Source: Isoperla grammatica
Lineage: Eukaryota > Arthropoda > Insecta > Plecoptera > Perlodidae
NCBI GenBank assembly: GCA_945910005.1
Contig: OX246749.1
Span: 30,706,311-30,770,310, forward strand
Direction of reading: 5' to 3'
Length of the DNA: 64,000 bases
The translations under genes were made by a program, and so were the position numbers. The notes under the pieces were generated by a model. It was not told the DNA's origin. It did no database searches and saw only the letters and a list, made by a program, of their open reading frames with translations. This document shows, one piece after another, positions 47,733 through 60,833 of this stretch. Every line of letters starts with the position of its first letter. Position 1 is the first letter of the stretch.

Positions 47733-49505
47733 TTACTCTAGTCCAGTGGAACTGACACTTTCCAGAGAGGTGGATCGAGATAGGGTGACCTCGTCTTCTC
47801 CGGTCGCGTCAAAGTACGCCTGCGCCTTCTTTAGAGTGGCAATAAGGCGTCGTGAACGTTGGTTGATTGCACGATCATTTTTCAAGACCGGAAGAACTGA
47901 TGTCAGCATAAAAACCAGCCCGGTAATGTCGTTCGTAAAACGGCGGGCAACCTTGAATGGCTGATCGTTGCCCTTCACGTCCGCTAAGAACTGTAGAAAA
48001 GCGCTAGTGGACAGCGTCTTTCCAGCCTCTCCACTGTCAAGTAGCTCCACCGCAGCCAGGGGCATGGTTGCCTCACCAGGAGACGCCCTTTCATCTTGAC
48101 GTGGACGCTTCTTGGCCGGAGAGTTGCTCCTTGGTTTTTTCTTTGTCTTGACCTGAGTGTAAACCGGTTCATCCAGCACCGGTTCGAGCTGGTGCGGCGT
48201 CCCAGTGTCAAGGCTAAGATCTGCATCATTAGTTTCCATTGCATCCAGGGCACAAGCTGCGTCGGTCGCAACCGGAGCTGGTGGGATGGTCCCATCGCTT
48301 GGCGTCAAAGTGGTGGCCGAAGCACTCTCACCCAATTCCACAAGAATCTTTCTCTTGTTTTCGCCTCTAGACGTTTGGCTTTCAGTCTCTACCGCAGACC
48401 TTTCCTTGGTACCAATGTTGGCAGTGCATGTTCTGGCAATATGTCCAGTTTGCCTGCACTTGAAGCATTTGACGTCGTCAAAGCTGAGGAAGACACGGTT
48501 ACGTTCTCCATCGTGTTCTACTACGATGGAGTCGGGAAGATTGACGTTCTCAGCTTTGATGACAAAGATCTGTCGTCTAAAACTGAAGACGTGACCAATG
48601 TCAGCCTCCTTCAAGCCCACGGTAATGTATGCCATAGGTGACACAAGCCTAACAAGTTTTGTCAGCTCGGCCTCAACGGCGTGGTGCGGGATGTAGGGGC
48701 TAACATTGGACAGTACCAAACGCTCAGCGGGGGTGACCAGCCTGCGCGCAGACAAAAATTGGTCCTTGATCGATATACCTCCGTGGTCCAGCATGAAAGA
48801 GTCCACCAAGGCCTTGGATTTTAAGTAGCAGCACACACGGCCCTGCGACAACCTGGAGGCAAAAGTTATGTTTTTGCCCCCAATGAGGTCTGCCAGGGAC
48901 CGCAAGTACTGCGAGATGGTGACATGATCGATGGAAGGGAACAGTATTGCCTGGTCCTTCTTGGGACACGGCGGACCAAAGGAGGGCCCAGACGGACCGT
49001 CGCGACCGCGACGCTGCTGGCCCGCCCCCGAGAGCAAGGCCTGCGCCATGGTTGGCTTAGTAACTGGCGGAGTCTGGACCCCAGGGACAACGATCGACGA
49101 AACCACCGGAAAAGCAGGGATCGGCGTAGGGCACAACGGTGTTGGCGCGCTGGCTGAACCAGCCACCACGTTTTCTGCAGCCTTAACAGGGCTGGTCGCT
49201 ACCTGGACGTCAGATAAGGACCTGTTTAGGCGCGGAGAGACGGGAAGAACGGTAACAGACTGATGCGCTGAGCCAGTCAGCACACCAACCCGTTGGTTGA
49301 CAGAAGTGTCTGCCGCCAGAGAAGGCCTGAGGACAGTCACGGAGGACGGTTTGAGTTCCGGTGTGCTGTGTCCCCTAGGAAGGGGCGCAGGCACACCTTT
49401 ATTGGGCCCTCGCACGAGGGGCACCTTAACGGCCTTACCGGCCCCGTTTTTAACAGCGGGGACAGGGGACTTCTTCAAAAAGTCTTGCGGCTTCAGTTGA
49501 CTCAT
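47733..49505 (-). CDS. Tx1-like ORF1 nucleic-acid-binding protein
   Basis: About 590 residues from the ATG at 49505 (MSQLKPQDFLKK); the frame is open a few codons further without an ATG. The first ~190 residues are P/V/S-rich and probably disordered. A folded stretch at ~190-345 (ISQYLRSLADLIGGKNITFA, then a VLSNVSPYIPHH block) resembles the RNA-binding region of Tx1/L1-type ORF1 proteins. One CCHC knuckle follows (CFKCRQTGHIARTC, ~347-360), then an acidic and a basic stretch (KTKKKPRSNSPAKKRPR) and a helical C-terminus. The stop lies 16 nt before the ORF2 ATG, which suggests coupled translation or reinitiation. It should form the ribonucleoprotein with the element RNA. No break is visible. 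Confidence 0.85.
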   Translation of the reverse strand: MSQLKPQDFLKKSPVPAVKNGAGKAVKVPLVRGPNKGVPAPLPRGHSTPELKPSSVTVLRPSLAADTSVNQRVGVLTGSAHQSVTVLPVSPRLNRSLSDVQVATSPVKAAENVVAGSASAPTPLCPTPIPAFPVVSSIVVPGVQTPPVTKPTMAQALLSGAGQQRRGRDGPSGPSFGPPCPKKDQAILFPSIDHVTISQYLRSLADLIGGKNITFASRLSQGRVCCYLKSKALVDSFMLDHGGISIKDQFLSARRLVTPAERLVLSNVSPYIPHHAVEAELTKLVRLVSPMAYITVGLKEADIGHVFSFRRQIFVIKAENVNLPDSIVVEHDGERNRVFLSFDDVKCFKCRQTGHIARTCTANIGTKERSAVETESQTSRGENKRKILVELGESASATTLTPSDGTIPPAPVATDAACALDAMETNDADLSLDTGTPHQLEPVLDEPVYTQVKTKKKPRSNSPAKKRPRQDERASPGEATMPLAAVELLDSGEAGKTLSTSAFLQFLADVKGNDQPFKVARRFTNDITGLVFMLTSVLPVLKNDRAINQRSRRLIATLKKAQAYFDATGEDEVTLSRSTSLESVSSTGLE

Positions 49506-49967
49506 GGTGATACGAGTCAACTAAAAACCCTCCGGAATATTCAAAATAAAAACACGCCAGACAAGACGGACAAAACCACTGCTACCTGGCCTTGAAGACC
49601 AGGCAGCAAACCAAACAAGAACGAATAACCAAAACCACAATGATTAATTAGAGACTTCTAAAATGGCAGGGTTCAACAAGGAGGTTAAAAAGAGAAAAGA
49701 AAAGCAATAATTTGCAAGGCCAAAACTTACTTAAAAATGAATAATTAGAAAACAAAAACTACTCCAAACGAAAGAGGAGAAAAAACTGATTGAGAATAAG
49801 CAACAATAACTTATCAGGCACAAGCAGAACGTAGCAGACAGTCAGAAATGGACAAACGACTGCGCTGCCCCGCACCTAAGGCTGTAACTGTACCGCGCTG
49901 GGAATAGCACGCAAATAACACGGTAAAGCGGAGCGAACGAAAAACACGTCCGTCTCCGACGGAGGCC

Positions 49968-50652
<685 letters not shown>

Positions 50653-50733
<81 letters not shown>
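50653..50733. repeat. (TG)n microsatellite, rightmost block
   Basis: About 40 TG units ending at GTGCACCTCGC, where unique sequence begins 17 bp before the donor of the four-TM gene's first exon. Confidence 0.97.
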
Positions 50734-50734
<1 letters not shown>

Positions 50735-50750
50735 ACCTCGCTTTACTTAC

Positions 50751-50909
50751 AATGTTCGGTAAGAATATGAATGAGTATAGTTCCATGCCTAAGATTGTAA
50801 GCGCTACAGCACACGGTAACAGCAGTAATCCAGCGGTAATCAATACCGCCGATCTCGGTGATAAGCAGCAACACTTTGAGTCCGGCATTTTACTGCAAGG
50901 AGTGATCAA
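50751..50909 (-). CDS. Four-transmembrane protein, first coding exon
   Basis: Fifty-three codons from ATG at 50909, MITPCSKMPDSKCCCLSPRS, then the hydrophobic span AVLITAGLLLLPCAVALTIL, ending FLPNI at a perfect donor (GTAAGT, 50750-50745) in phase 0. The cysteine-rich N-terminus could be a palmitoylation site (inference). It joins in frame to the exon at 34777-35070, giving 150 residues with four membrane spans. The intron would be 15.7 kb, filled by the TG tract and the LINE nest. The GC-rich minisatellite starts about 200 bp upstream, so the promoter must lie close to or beyond it. Confidence 0.7.
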
Positions 50910-51106
50910 TTCGAATTTGGTGTCGCCAAAACTCTGAGAAATAAAACGAGGTTTTGTTGATGATTACAAAACAAACAAGTCACGGCGGTTTGGGAGTTCA
51001 ACGAGCTCCCGCTAGGGCACAGAGAGTCGATAATGAAGTTTCCCCTGGGGTCAAGAAGGTTCTCAAACCTCCCAGCGGAGATATGGAAAACCTCAAAGTA
51101 AGCGGA
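50910..51106 (-). other. Upstream region of the four-TM gene
   Basis: About 200 bp between the ATG and the minisatellite. No TATA box stands out. The 5' UTR and promoter are presumed here or beyond the array. Confidence 0.4.
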
Positions 51107-54100
51107 GGCAAGGTCCACTAGATCGCCAGAAGCGTGCGCGCAGCATGCGCAAGGTCCACTAGATCGCCAGTAGCGTGCGCGCAGCATGCGCAAGGTCCAC
51201 TAGATCGCCAGTAGCGTGCGCGCAGCATGCGCAAGGTCCACTAGATCGCCAGTAGCGGGCGCGCAGCATGCGCAAGGTCCACTAGATCGCCAGTAGCGTG
51301 CGCGCAGCATGCGCAAGGTCCACTAGATCACAAGAAACGTGCGCGCAGCATGCGCAAGGTCCACTAGATCGCCAGTAGCGTGCGCGCAGCATGCGCAAGG
51401 TCCACTAGATCGCCAGTAGCGTGCGCGCAGCATGCGCAAGGTCCACTAGATCGCCAGAAGCGTGCGCGCAGCATGCGCAAGGTCCACAAGATCGCCAGTA
51501 GCGTGCGCGCAGCATGCGCAAGGTCCACTAGATCGCCAGTTACGTGCGCGCAGCGTGCGCAAGGTCCACTAGATCGCCAGAAGCGTGCGCGCAGCATGCG
51601 CAAGGTCCACTAGATCGCCAGTAGCGTGCGCGCAGCATGCGCAAGGTCCACTAGATCGCCAGTAGCGTGCGCGCAGCATGCGCAAGGTCCACTAGATCGC
51701 CATAAGCGTGCGCGCAGCATGCGCAAGGTCCACTAGATCGCCAGTAGCGTGCGCGCAGCATGCGCAAGGTCCACTAGATCGCCAGAAGCGTGCGCGCAGC
51801 ATACGCAAGGTCCATCAGATCGCCAGTAGCGACGCGCAGCATGCGCAAGGTCCACTAGATCGCCAGTAGGATGCGCGCAGCATGCGCAATGTCCACTAGT
51901 TCGCCGGTAACGTGCGCGCAGCATGCGCAAGGTCTACTAGATCGCCAGTAGCGTGAGCGCAGCATGCGCAAGGTCCACTAGATTGCCAGTAGCGTGCGCG
52001 CAGCATGCGCAAGGTCCACTAGATTGCCAGTAGCGTGCGCGCAGCATGCGCAAGGTCCACTAGATCGCCAGAAGCGTGCGCGCAGCATGCGCAAGGTCCA
52101 CTAGATCGCCGGTAGCGTGCGCGCAGCGTGCGCAAGGTCCACTAGATCGCCAGTAGCGTGCGCGCAGCATGCGCAAGGTCCACTAGATCGCCAGAAGCGT
52201 GCGCGCAGCATGCGCAAGGTCCACCAGATCGCCAGTAGCGACGCGCAGCATGCGCAAGGTCCACTAGATCGCCAGTAGCATGCGCGCAGCATGCGCAATG
52301 TCCACTAGTTCGCCGGTAACGTGCGCGCAGCATGCGCAAGGTCTACTAGATCGCCAATAGCGTGCGCGCAGCATGCGCAAGGTACACTAGATCGCCAGTA
52401 GCGTACGCGCAGCATGTGCAAGGTCCACTAGAACAGCAGTAGCGTGCGCGCAGCATGCGCAAGGTCCACTAGAACACCAGTAGCGTGCGCGCAGCATGCG
52501 CAAGGTCCACTAGATCGCCAGTAGCGTGCGCGCAGCATGCGCAAGGTCCACTAGATTGCTAGTAGCGTGCGCGCAGCATGCGCAATGTCCACTAGATCGC
52601 CAGTAGCGTGCGCGCAGCATGCACTAGGTCCACTAGATCACCAGTAGCGTGCGCGCTGCATGCGCAAGGTCCACTAGATCGCCAGTAGCGTGCGCGCAGC
52701 ATGCGCAAGGTCCACTAGATCGCCAGTAGCGTGCGCGCAGCATGCGCTAGGTCCACTAGATCACCAGTAGCGTGCGTGCTGCATGCGCAAGGTCCACTAG
52801 ATCACCAGTAGCGTGCGCGCAGCATGCGCAAGGTCCACAAGATCGCAAGTAGCGTGCGCGCAGCATGCGCAAGGTCGACTAGATCGCCAGTAGCGAGCGC
52901 GCAGCATGCGCAAGGTCCACAAGATCGCCAGAAGCGTGCGCGCAGCATGCGCAAGGTCCACTAGATCACCAGTAGCGTGCGCGCAGCATGCTCAAGGTCC
53001 ACTAGATCGCCAGTAGCGTGCGCGCAGCATGCGCAAGTTCCACAAGATCGCCAGAAGCGTGCGCGTAGCGTGCGCGCAGCATGTTTAAGGTCCACTAGAT
53101 CGCCAGTAGCGTGCGCGCAGCATGCGCAAGGTCCACAAGATCGCCAGAAGCGTGCGCGCAGCATGCGCAAGGTCCACTAGATCACCAGTAGCGTGCGCGC
53201 AGCATGCTCAAGGTCCACTAGATCGCCAGTAGCGTGCGCGCAGCATGCGCTAGGTCTACTAGATCGCCAGAAGCGTGCGCGCAGCATGCGCAAGGTAAAC
53301 TAGATCGCCAGTAGCGTGCGAGCAGCATGCGCAAGGTCCACTAGATCGCCAGTAGCGTGCGCGCAGCATGCGCAAGGTCCACGTGATTGCCAATAGCGTG
53401 CGCGCAGCATGAACAATGTCCACTAGATTGCCAGTAGCGTGCGCGCAGCATGCGCTAGGTCCACTAGATCGCGAGTAGCGTGCGCGCAGCATGCGCAAGG
53501 TCCACTAGATCGCCAGTAGCGTGCGCGCAGCATGCGCAAGGTCCACAAGATCGCTAGTAGCGTGCGCGCAGCATGTGCAAGGTCCACTAGATCACAATTA
53601 GCGTGCGCGCAGCATGCGCAAGGTCCACAAGATCGCCAGAAGCATGCGCGCAGCATGCGCAAGGTCCACTAGATCGCCAGTAGCGTGCGCGCAGCATGCG
53701 CAATGTCCACTAGATCGCCAGTAGCGTGCGCGCAGCATGCGCAAGGTCCACAAGATCACTAGTAGCGTGCGCGCAGCATGCGCAAGGTCAACTAGATCGC
53801 CAGTAGCGTGCGCGCAGCATGCGCAAGGTCCACTAGATCGCCAGTAGCGTGCGCGCAGCGTGCGCAAGGTCCACTAGATCACCAGTAGCGTGCGCGCAGC
53901 ATGCGCAAGGTCAACAAGATCGCCAGTAGCGTGCGAGCAGCATGCGCAAGGTCCACTATATCGCCAGAAGCGTGCGCGCAGCATGCGCAAGGTCCACTAG
54001 ATCGCCAGTAGCGTGCGCGCAGCGTGCGCAATGTCCACTAGATCGCCAGTAGCGTGCGCGCAGCATGCGCTAGGTCCACTAGATCGCCAGTAGCGTGCGC

Positions 54101-54740
54101 GCAGCTAGCGCAATGTCCACTAGATCGCCAGTAGCGTGCGCGCAGCATGCGCAATGTCCCTAGATCGCCAGTAGCGGGCGCGCAGCATGTGCAATGTCCA
54201 CTAGATCGCCAGTAGCGTGCACGCAGCGTGCGCAAGGTCCACTAGATGCCAGTAGCGTGCGAGCAGCATGCGCAAGGTCCACTAGATCGCCAGTAGCATG
54301 CGCGCAGCATGCGCAAGGTCCACTAGATCGCCAGTAGCGTGCGCGCAGCATGCGCAAGGTCCACTAGATCGCCAGTAGCGTGCGCGCAGTATGCGCAAGG
54401 TCCACTAGATCGCCAGTAGCGTGCGCGCAGTATGCGCAAGGTCCACTAGATCGCCAGTAGCGTGCGCGCAGCATGCGCAAGGTCTACTAGATCGCCAGTA
54501 GCGTGCGCGCAGTATGCGCAAGGTCCACTAGATCGCCAGTAGCGTGCGCGCAGCATGCGCAAGGTCCACTGGATCGCCAGTAGCGTGCGCGCAGCATGCG
54601 CAAGGTCCACTAGATCGCCAGTAGCGTGCGCGCAGTATGCGCAAGGTCCACTAGATCGCCAGTAGCGTGCGCGCAGCATGCGCAAGGTCCACTGGATCGT
54701 CAGTAGCGTGCGCGCAGCATGCGCAAGGTCCACTAGATCC
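51107..54740. repeat. 41-bp GC-rich minisatellite, about 88 units
   Basis: The unit is GCAAGGTCCACTAGATCGCC followed by AGTAGCGTGCGCGCAGCATGC. It contains the palindromes TGCGCGCA and GCATGC. Units are highly alike, with sporadic substitutions and a few length variants (for example near 51834 and 53060). Because 41 is not a multiple of three, frames open briefly on both strands; none looks like a gene. Confidence 0.97.
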
Positions 54741-55487
54741 CCGCCCCCGGGAACTCGCAAGTTCACCGAGCCTCCGCTAGGCGGAGATCAAGTAGACATT
54801 AGATGAGCGCGGTTGCCGCGATCCAGCGGACCTTGCTTATCAACAACTGCGCGCCAACGTGTACTTGATACATGGCGTCGCCTGATCTATTGGCCAATAT
54901 GGTCTCGTGTCAGCACGCTGGAAAACAAACACACAATAGTCTGCTCTTCTCAGCACCCTGGAAATCTTCCGCTTTTTTGTCCTATTTTACTTATTTCATT
55001 TATGGATATAGGGCGCTTTTGACGGTGAGGGTCATTCGCGCCTCCAAGATGTATGTTATAACTTATGTTGATGTTCAGGACATCTCCTTTTTTTTCTATT
55101 TGTAAATACTCGCCTGGAAAATAGTTTTAAGTGTGTTTCAAGTGTAAGGGATGCCAAAAATATGCATTTTATTTTTTCTTAAATGTCTATTTACAACATT
55201 TCATGCAAAAGGTCCTTTTTGGGCATTTTTAAGGGACTATTTTCCTCCTTCTTCTTCTTCTTTTCATTTCGTTGGTCTTGGAGGTATTGGACCAACCATA
55301 TCGACCAGTTTGAATTGTATCTTGACTGTTGTGACAATGGAAAGGGTTTATAGTGAGGAGAGATAGCAAAGATAAAACAAATAACAATGGGAATAGATTA
55401 CATAGAATAAAAACATATAGAGAAAACATATATGGTATAGGAGGTGATTAATACAATTATAATGAGGCCTATAGAGATACTTAAATG
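54741..55487. other. No recognisable gene
   Basis: Unique DNA, with a TTCTTCTTCTTC run near 55250. A CGCCCCCGGGAACTCGC segment borders the minisatellite. No supported coding sequence. Confidence 0.45.
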
Positions 55488-55885
55488 TTGCCCCTGCTTC
55501 CAATGCAGAAGGTCCCGGGTTCAAATCCCGCCTCAGTCAAAAGTTTTTTAACTTCTAATGTGTATTTAATTCCATTACTTCTTGGCTTAAGAATAAGTAA
55601 ACGGTGACTTTGGAGCCGTACTAGCAACGAAGCACTCAATAAATTCAAAGTTGCTCTAAATCGGCCTTGTTGATTCTGGCATTTGTCCGCAGGTGTTCGC
55701 ACTGTCCAATCACTGATTCATATGTTTCGTATTTGAAATATCGATCTTTGATTGGTTATCGCTCACTCGTCAATGGTGTTCAAAGCCTACAGGGTTGGTC
55801 TAGTCACTTTAAAATTAAAGTCCCTCACTGCAAATCAGTTTAGCTACTGAGTGGGTAGACTCTAAATGTGAATTTATTTATTTAT
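55488..55885 (+). mobile_element. SINE copy 4, slightly 5'-truncated
   Basis: It starts inside the tRNA-like head at the anticodon arm (CCTGCTTCCAATGCAGAAGG), keeps the B box (GGTTCAAATCC), the body and the 3' half, and ends ACTCTAAATGTGAATTTATT like copy 1. Confidence 0.88.
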
Positions 55886-56455
55886 TTAAACAGTACCAGG
55901 GAGCTAAACTATTTTCCTATTTTGATATAATTTGCTAAAACGGATGCAAAACGTGCGAGTGCAGTGTCGAGCTTGCCACATCATCGGGCCAAGCATTCGC
56001 AATGACTTGTTTGTTGTCGAATACTGTAATGATGAGTCAGAGATGAGATGAGCCAGCCGATGTCTGCAGCGACGCATCTACAAGAGAAACAAGTTCACAA
56101 CCGCAAAAAAAAAAAAATTCTTCTTGTGTTTGATACATCGACAAAACTATTTCCCCCACCCCCCTCTCCGCGAAAATATATTGGTGTAACTGAATTGATT
56201 TAATAAAACAATACTGAAAGTAATGAAACCAATAGAATTCAATTAAATTCAATAGGTCCTTTTTAGGTCCTGTTTTGCTGTTTTAAAGGTATACTATTTG
56301 CCTGCCTTTTTCTCACTTTGAAAGGTCCTGAACATCCTAGCCCTAGTAAATAAGTAAACTATGGGTGTACAAGTATATTTTGAAATGTAATACAACGCGA
56401 ACGAAAATCGATGTCAAAGATATCATTGCCAAGATCCACATACGCAAGTCAAGAG
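55886..56455. other. No recognisable gene
   Basis: Unique sequence with an A run at about 56106. The last bases lead into the 51-bp satellite. Confidence 0.45.
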
Positions 56456-59352
56456 AATCGGGGTTATCAGAACATTGCCAAGGTCATCATAAGAGAGAGT
56501 TAACAGATTCGTGGTCAGTACAACATTGCCAGGGTCGTCATAAGACAGGGTAAACAGATTCGTTGTCAGTAGAATATTGCAAGGTCATCATAAGAGAGGG
56601 TTAACAGATTCGTGCTCAGTAGAACATTGCACAGGTCGTCATAAGAGAGGGTTAACAGATTCGTTGTCAGTAGAACATTGCCAAGGTCATCATAAGAGAG
56701 GGTTAACAGATTCGTGGTCAGTAGAAAATTGCCAGGGTCGTCATAAGAGAGGGTAAACAGGTTCCTGGTCAGTAGAACATTGCCAAGGTCATCATAAGAG
56801 AGGGTTAACAGATTCGTGGTCAGTAGAAAATTGCCAAGGTCGTCATAAGAGAGGGTTAACAGATTCGTGGTCAGTAGAACATTGCCAAGGTCATCATAAG
56901 AGAGTGTTAATAGATTCGTTGTCAGTAGAACATTGCCAAGGTCATCATAAGAGAGGGTTAATAGATTCGTGGTCAGTAGAACATTGCCAAGGTCATCATA
57001 AGAGAGGGTTAACAGATTCGTGGTCAGTATAACATTGCCAAGGTCATCATAAGAGAGTGTTAATAGATTCGTGGTCAGTAGAACATTGCCAAGGTCATCA
57101 TAAGAGAGGGTTAATAGATTCGTTGTCAGTAGAACATTGCCAAGGTCATCATAAGAGAGGGTTAACAGACTCGTGGTCAGTAGAACATTGCCAAGGTCAT
57201 CATAAAAGAGTGTTAATAGATTCGTGGTCAGTAGAACATTGCCAAGGTCATCATAACAGAGTGTTAATAAATTCGTGGTCAGTGGAACATTGCCAACGTC
57301 ATCATAAGAGAGTGTTAATAGATTCGTTGTCAGTAGAACATTGCCAAGGTCATCATAAGAGAGGGTTAATAGAATTGTTGTCAGTAGAACATTGCCAAGG
57401 TCATCATAAGAGAGGGTTAACAGACTCGTGGTCAGTAGAACATTGCCAAGGTCATCATAAAAGAGTGTTAATAGATTCGTGGTCAGTAGAACATTGCCAA
57501 GGTCATCATAACAGAGTGTTAATAAATTCGTGGTCATTAGAACATTGCCAAGGTCATCATAAGAGAGTGTTAATAGATTCGTTGTCAGTAGAACATTGCC
57601 AAGGTCATCATAAGAGAGGGTTAACAGATTCGTGGTCAGTAGAACATTGCCAAGGTCATCATAAGAGAGTGTTAATAGATTCGTGGTCAGTAGGACATTG
57701 CCAAGGTCATCATAAGAGAGGGTTAATAGATTCGTTGTCAGTAGAACATTGCCAAGGTCATCATAAGAGAGGGTTAACAGACTCGTGGTCAGTAGAACAT
57801 TGCCAAGGTCATCATAAAAGAGTGTTAATAGATTCGTGGTCAGTAGAACATTGCCAAGGTCATCATAGCAGAGTGTTAATAAATTCGTGGTCAGTAGAAC
57901 ATTGCCAAGGTCATCATAAGAAAGTGTTAATAGATTCGTGGTCAGTAGAACATTGCCAAGGTCATCATAAGAGAGTGTTAATAGATTCGTGGTCAGTAGA
58001 ACATTGCAAAGGTCATCATAAGAGAGTGTAAATAGATTTGTGTCAGAAGAACATTGCCTAGGTCATCATAAGAAAGGGTTAACAGATTCGTGGTCAGTAG
58101 AACATTGCCAAGGTCATCATAAGAGAGGGTTAGTAGATTTGTGGTCAGTAGAACATTGCCAAGGTCATCATAAAAGAGGGTTAATAGATTCGTTGTCAGT
58201 AGAACATTGCCAAGGTCATCATAAGAGAGTGTTAATAGATTCGTGGTCAGTAGAACATTGCCAAGGTCATCATAAGAGAGGGTTAGTAGATTTGTGGTCA
58301 GTAGAACATTGCCAAGGTCATCATAAGAGAGTGTTAATAGATTCGTTGTCAGTAAAACATTGCCAAGGTCATCATAAGTGAGGGTTAACAGATTCGTGGT
58401 CAGTAGAACATTGTCAAGGTCATCATGTGAGAGGGTTAACAGATTCGTGGTCAGTAGAACATTGCCAAGGTCATCATATGAGAGTGTTAATAGATTCGTG
58501 GTCAGTAGAACATTGCCAAGGTCATCATATGAGAGTGTTAATAGATTCGTGGTCAGTAGAACATTGCCAAGGTCATCATGAGAGAGGGTTAATAGATTCG
58601 TGGTCAGTAGAACATTGCCAAGGTCATCATATGAGAATGTTAATAGATTCGTGGTCAGTAGAACATTGCCAAGGTCATCATATGAGAGTGTTAACAGATT
58701 CGTGGTCAGTAGAACATTGCCAAGGTTATCATATGAGAGTGTTAATAGATTCGTGGTCAGTAGAACATTGCCAAGGTCATCATAAGAGAGTGTTAATAGA
58801 TTCGTTGTCAGTAAAACATTGCCAAGGTCATCATAAGTGAGGGTTAACAGATTCGTGGTCAGTAGAACATTGTCAAGGTCATCATGTGAGAGGGTTAACA
58901 GATTCGTGGTCAGTAGAACATTGCCAAGGTCATTATATGAGAGTGTTAATAGATTCGTGGTCAGTAGAACATTGCCAAGGTCATCATATGAGAGTGTTAA
59001 TAGATTCGTGGTCAGTAGAACATTGCCAAGGTCATCATGAGAGAGGGTTAATAGATTCGTGGTCAGTAGAACATTGCCAAGGTCATCATATGAGAATGTT
59101 AATAGATTCGTGGTCAGTAGAACATTGCCAAGGTCATCATATGAGAGTATTAACAGATTCGTGGTCAGTAGAACATTGCCAAGGTTATCATATGAGAGTG
59201 TTAATAGATTCGTGGTCAGTAGAACATTGCCAAGGTCATCATAAGAGAGTGTTAATAGATTCGTTGTCAATAGAACATTGCCGAGGTCATCATAAGAGAG
59301 AGGGTTAACAGATTCGTTGTCAGTAGAACATTGCCAAGGTCATCATAATAGA
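56456..59352. repeat. 51-bp satellite, about 57 units, with a 459-bp higher-order repeat
   Basis: The unit is GTTAACAGATTCGTGGTCAG, TAGAACATTGCCAAGGTCAT, CATAAGAGAGG. Since 51 is 17 codons, long frames stay open on both strands: about 425 residues minus (57993-59270, unit TTNLLTLSYDDLGNVLL) and about 324 plus (57057-58031, unit LIDSWSVEHCQGHHKRV). Units 58319-58777 and 58778-59236 are nearly identical blocks of nine units (459 bp). No promoter, splice site or non-repetitive terminus supports translation. Confidence 0.95.
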
Positions 59353-60143
59353 AGATTGCCAAAATCGTATCATAAGACCATTGCCATAGTCCGAGCAGGT
59401 ATTTGAATTAGCCACGCCCGCTGGTTGTTTGCCGCTCACCCACCCGTGACGGAAGCATTAGGTTTGTTTGTTTTACATGTATAGTGAAGTGTAACGTGTA
59501 AGTGAGTGTAGGCCAATTGTAGGCTTTTACACTTGATTTTGCTTCGCGTCACCCAGAATAAGAAAACGCTTTTTGTCTACACTTTACACTAAGTTTTACG
59601 CTGACCTACTTACGTTTTGAGGTTATGGTGTGCATGTTTACATTATTTCCGTATATGGTCCAAAAAAACCCTAATTTACATTTACTATCAATTTTAAATG
59701 CATCAATTTATTATGAAAGTGCTGCGATTTTACCATCGGTGGAAATAGAATTCGTTTTTTATGATAAGTGATCTCCTTATTTTGAACTGACACATTTGTT
59801 TGGCGCCTTTTAATTACACTACACCGAAAACCAGTCGTAGAAAGTGCTACACTTTGTGTAGCACTGAGATAAAACAAACGCCTTACACTTGGCTACACTT
59901 AAAGGGGTTCTCACCCGCTAGATTTATTTTTTACCATATGATCTACTCCACCACACCAATCGATAATGAACCATTACACATCGTCAGTTGAAACCTGTGA
60001 ATTGTTATTAATTAATGAAATTTCTGGTTAACTGCCGCGGCGACTGTTGGTGTCAGCCGGCTTTTGGTGCGAGTGTACTCCATTCGACACCGCTTAGCAG
60101 GCCGCGTTTATTGTGCATGCGTTAACTATTTCCCCTCCCAATA

Positions 60144-60146
<3 letters not shown>
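59353..60146. other. No recognisable gene
   Basis: Unique sequence. A repeated TACACTT/CTTTACACT theme near 59490-59600 and 59830-59900 is the only pattern noticed. Confidence 0.4.

Positions 60147-60224
<78 letters not shown>
60147..60224. repeat. (CT)n microsatellite
   Basis: Uninterrupted CT repeat of about 78 bp directly upstream of the LINE ORF1 fragment. Confidence 0.97.
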
Positions 60225-60226
<2 letters not shown>

Positions 60227-60227
60227 C

Positions 60228-60833
60228 TGCTCTTGTGGCGGCGGTCACGACGTCGGTCGAGGCCAAGCTGCAACAGACCAGCACACGCACACGCACACGG
60301 TCTCGAAACTTATTGAAGAGCTCCGAAAAAAGGATGAGGAGATCGAGGCGCTGAAGGCAGACTCGGCCAAGCTGAGGAGTGAGTTGCTGGACGAGGTGGA
60401 GGCCAGGACGGACGAGCTCCAACAGTACCAGCGCCGGGACAATCTCCGTATTTTCGGCGTCCCAGAGGCTGACGGCGAGTCTACCGACGAGCTGGTGCTG
60501 CGCGTGGCTAGACAGGTCGGGGCCGACGTCAAGCTGCGCGACATCGCGAGGAGCCATCGGGTAGGGGCGAAGTCCGGCAGCAACCCTCGACCCATTATAG
60601 CACGCTTCGTGTCGTACCGGGACCGGAACGAGCTCTTCACGAAGAAGAGAAACCTAAAGGGGACCGGGACGACGATCCGTGAGGACCTGACGGCTTGTCG
60701 CCTGCACGTTCTGCGTGCGGCTGTTGACGCACACAGCCTCCGTAACGTCTGGACGCAAGACGGCGTCATTATCATCCGTCAGCGGGACGGTACCAGAGTT
60801 AGAGCTACGCGTCTTCACCATATTCACCATTAA
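60228..60833 (+). pseudogene. LINE ORF1 fragment: coiled coil plus RRM-like/CTD
   Basis: An early part (TTSVEAKLQQTS) is shifted out of frame inside a CACACG repeat. From 60294 the frame runs SKLIEELRKKDEEIEALKAD (coiled coil), RRDNLRIFGVPEADGES, IARSHRVGAKSG, PRPIIARFVSYRDRNELF, LKGTGTTIREDLTACRLHVL and a stop at 60831-60833. These blocks are the L1-ORF1p-like RNA-binding module used by several LINE lineages. No endonuclease or reverse transcriptase follows, so it is a fragment. The clade is unresolved. Confidence 0.75.

Noticed and set aside
44245..49595. Plus-strand frames across the Tx1-like element
   Set aside because: They are shadows of the minus-strand ORF1 and ORF2.
56566..59270. 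323- and 425-residue repeat proteins of 17-residue units
   Set aside because: The frames are open on both strands because the period is 51 bp. No non-repeat ends, splice sites or promoter support a gene.
51107..59352. Regular repeat arrays resembling CRISPR arrays
   Set aside because: Units are contiguous and near-identical with no unique spacers, there are no cas genes, and the DNA is eukaryotic with introns and LINEs.
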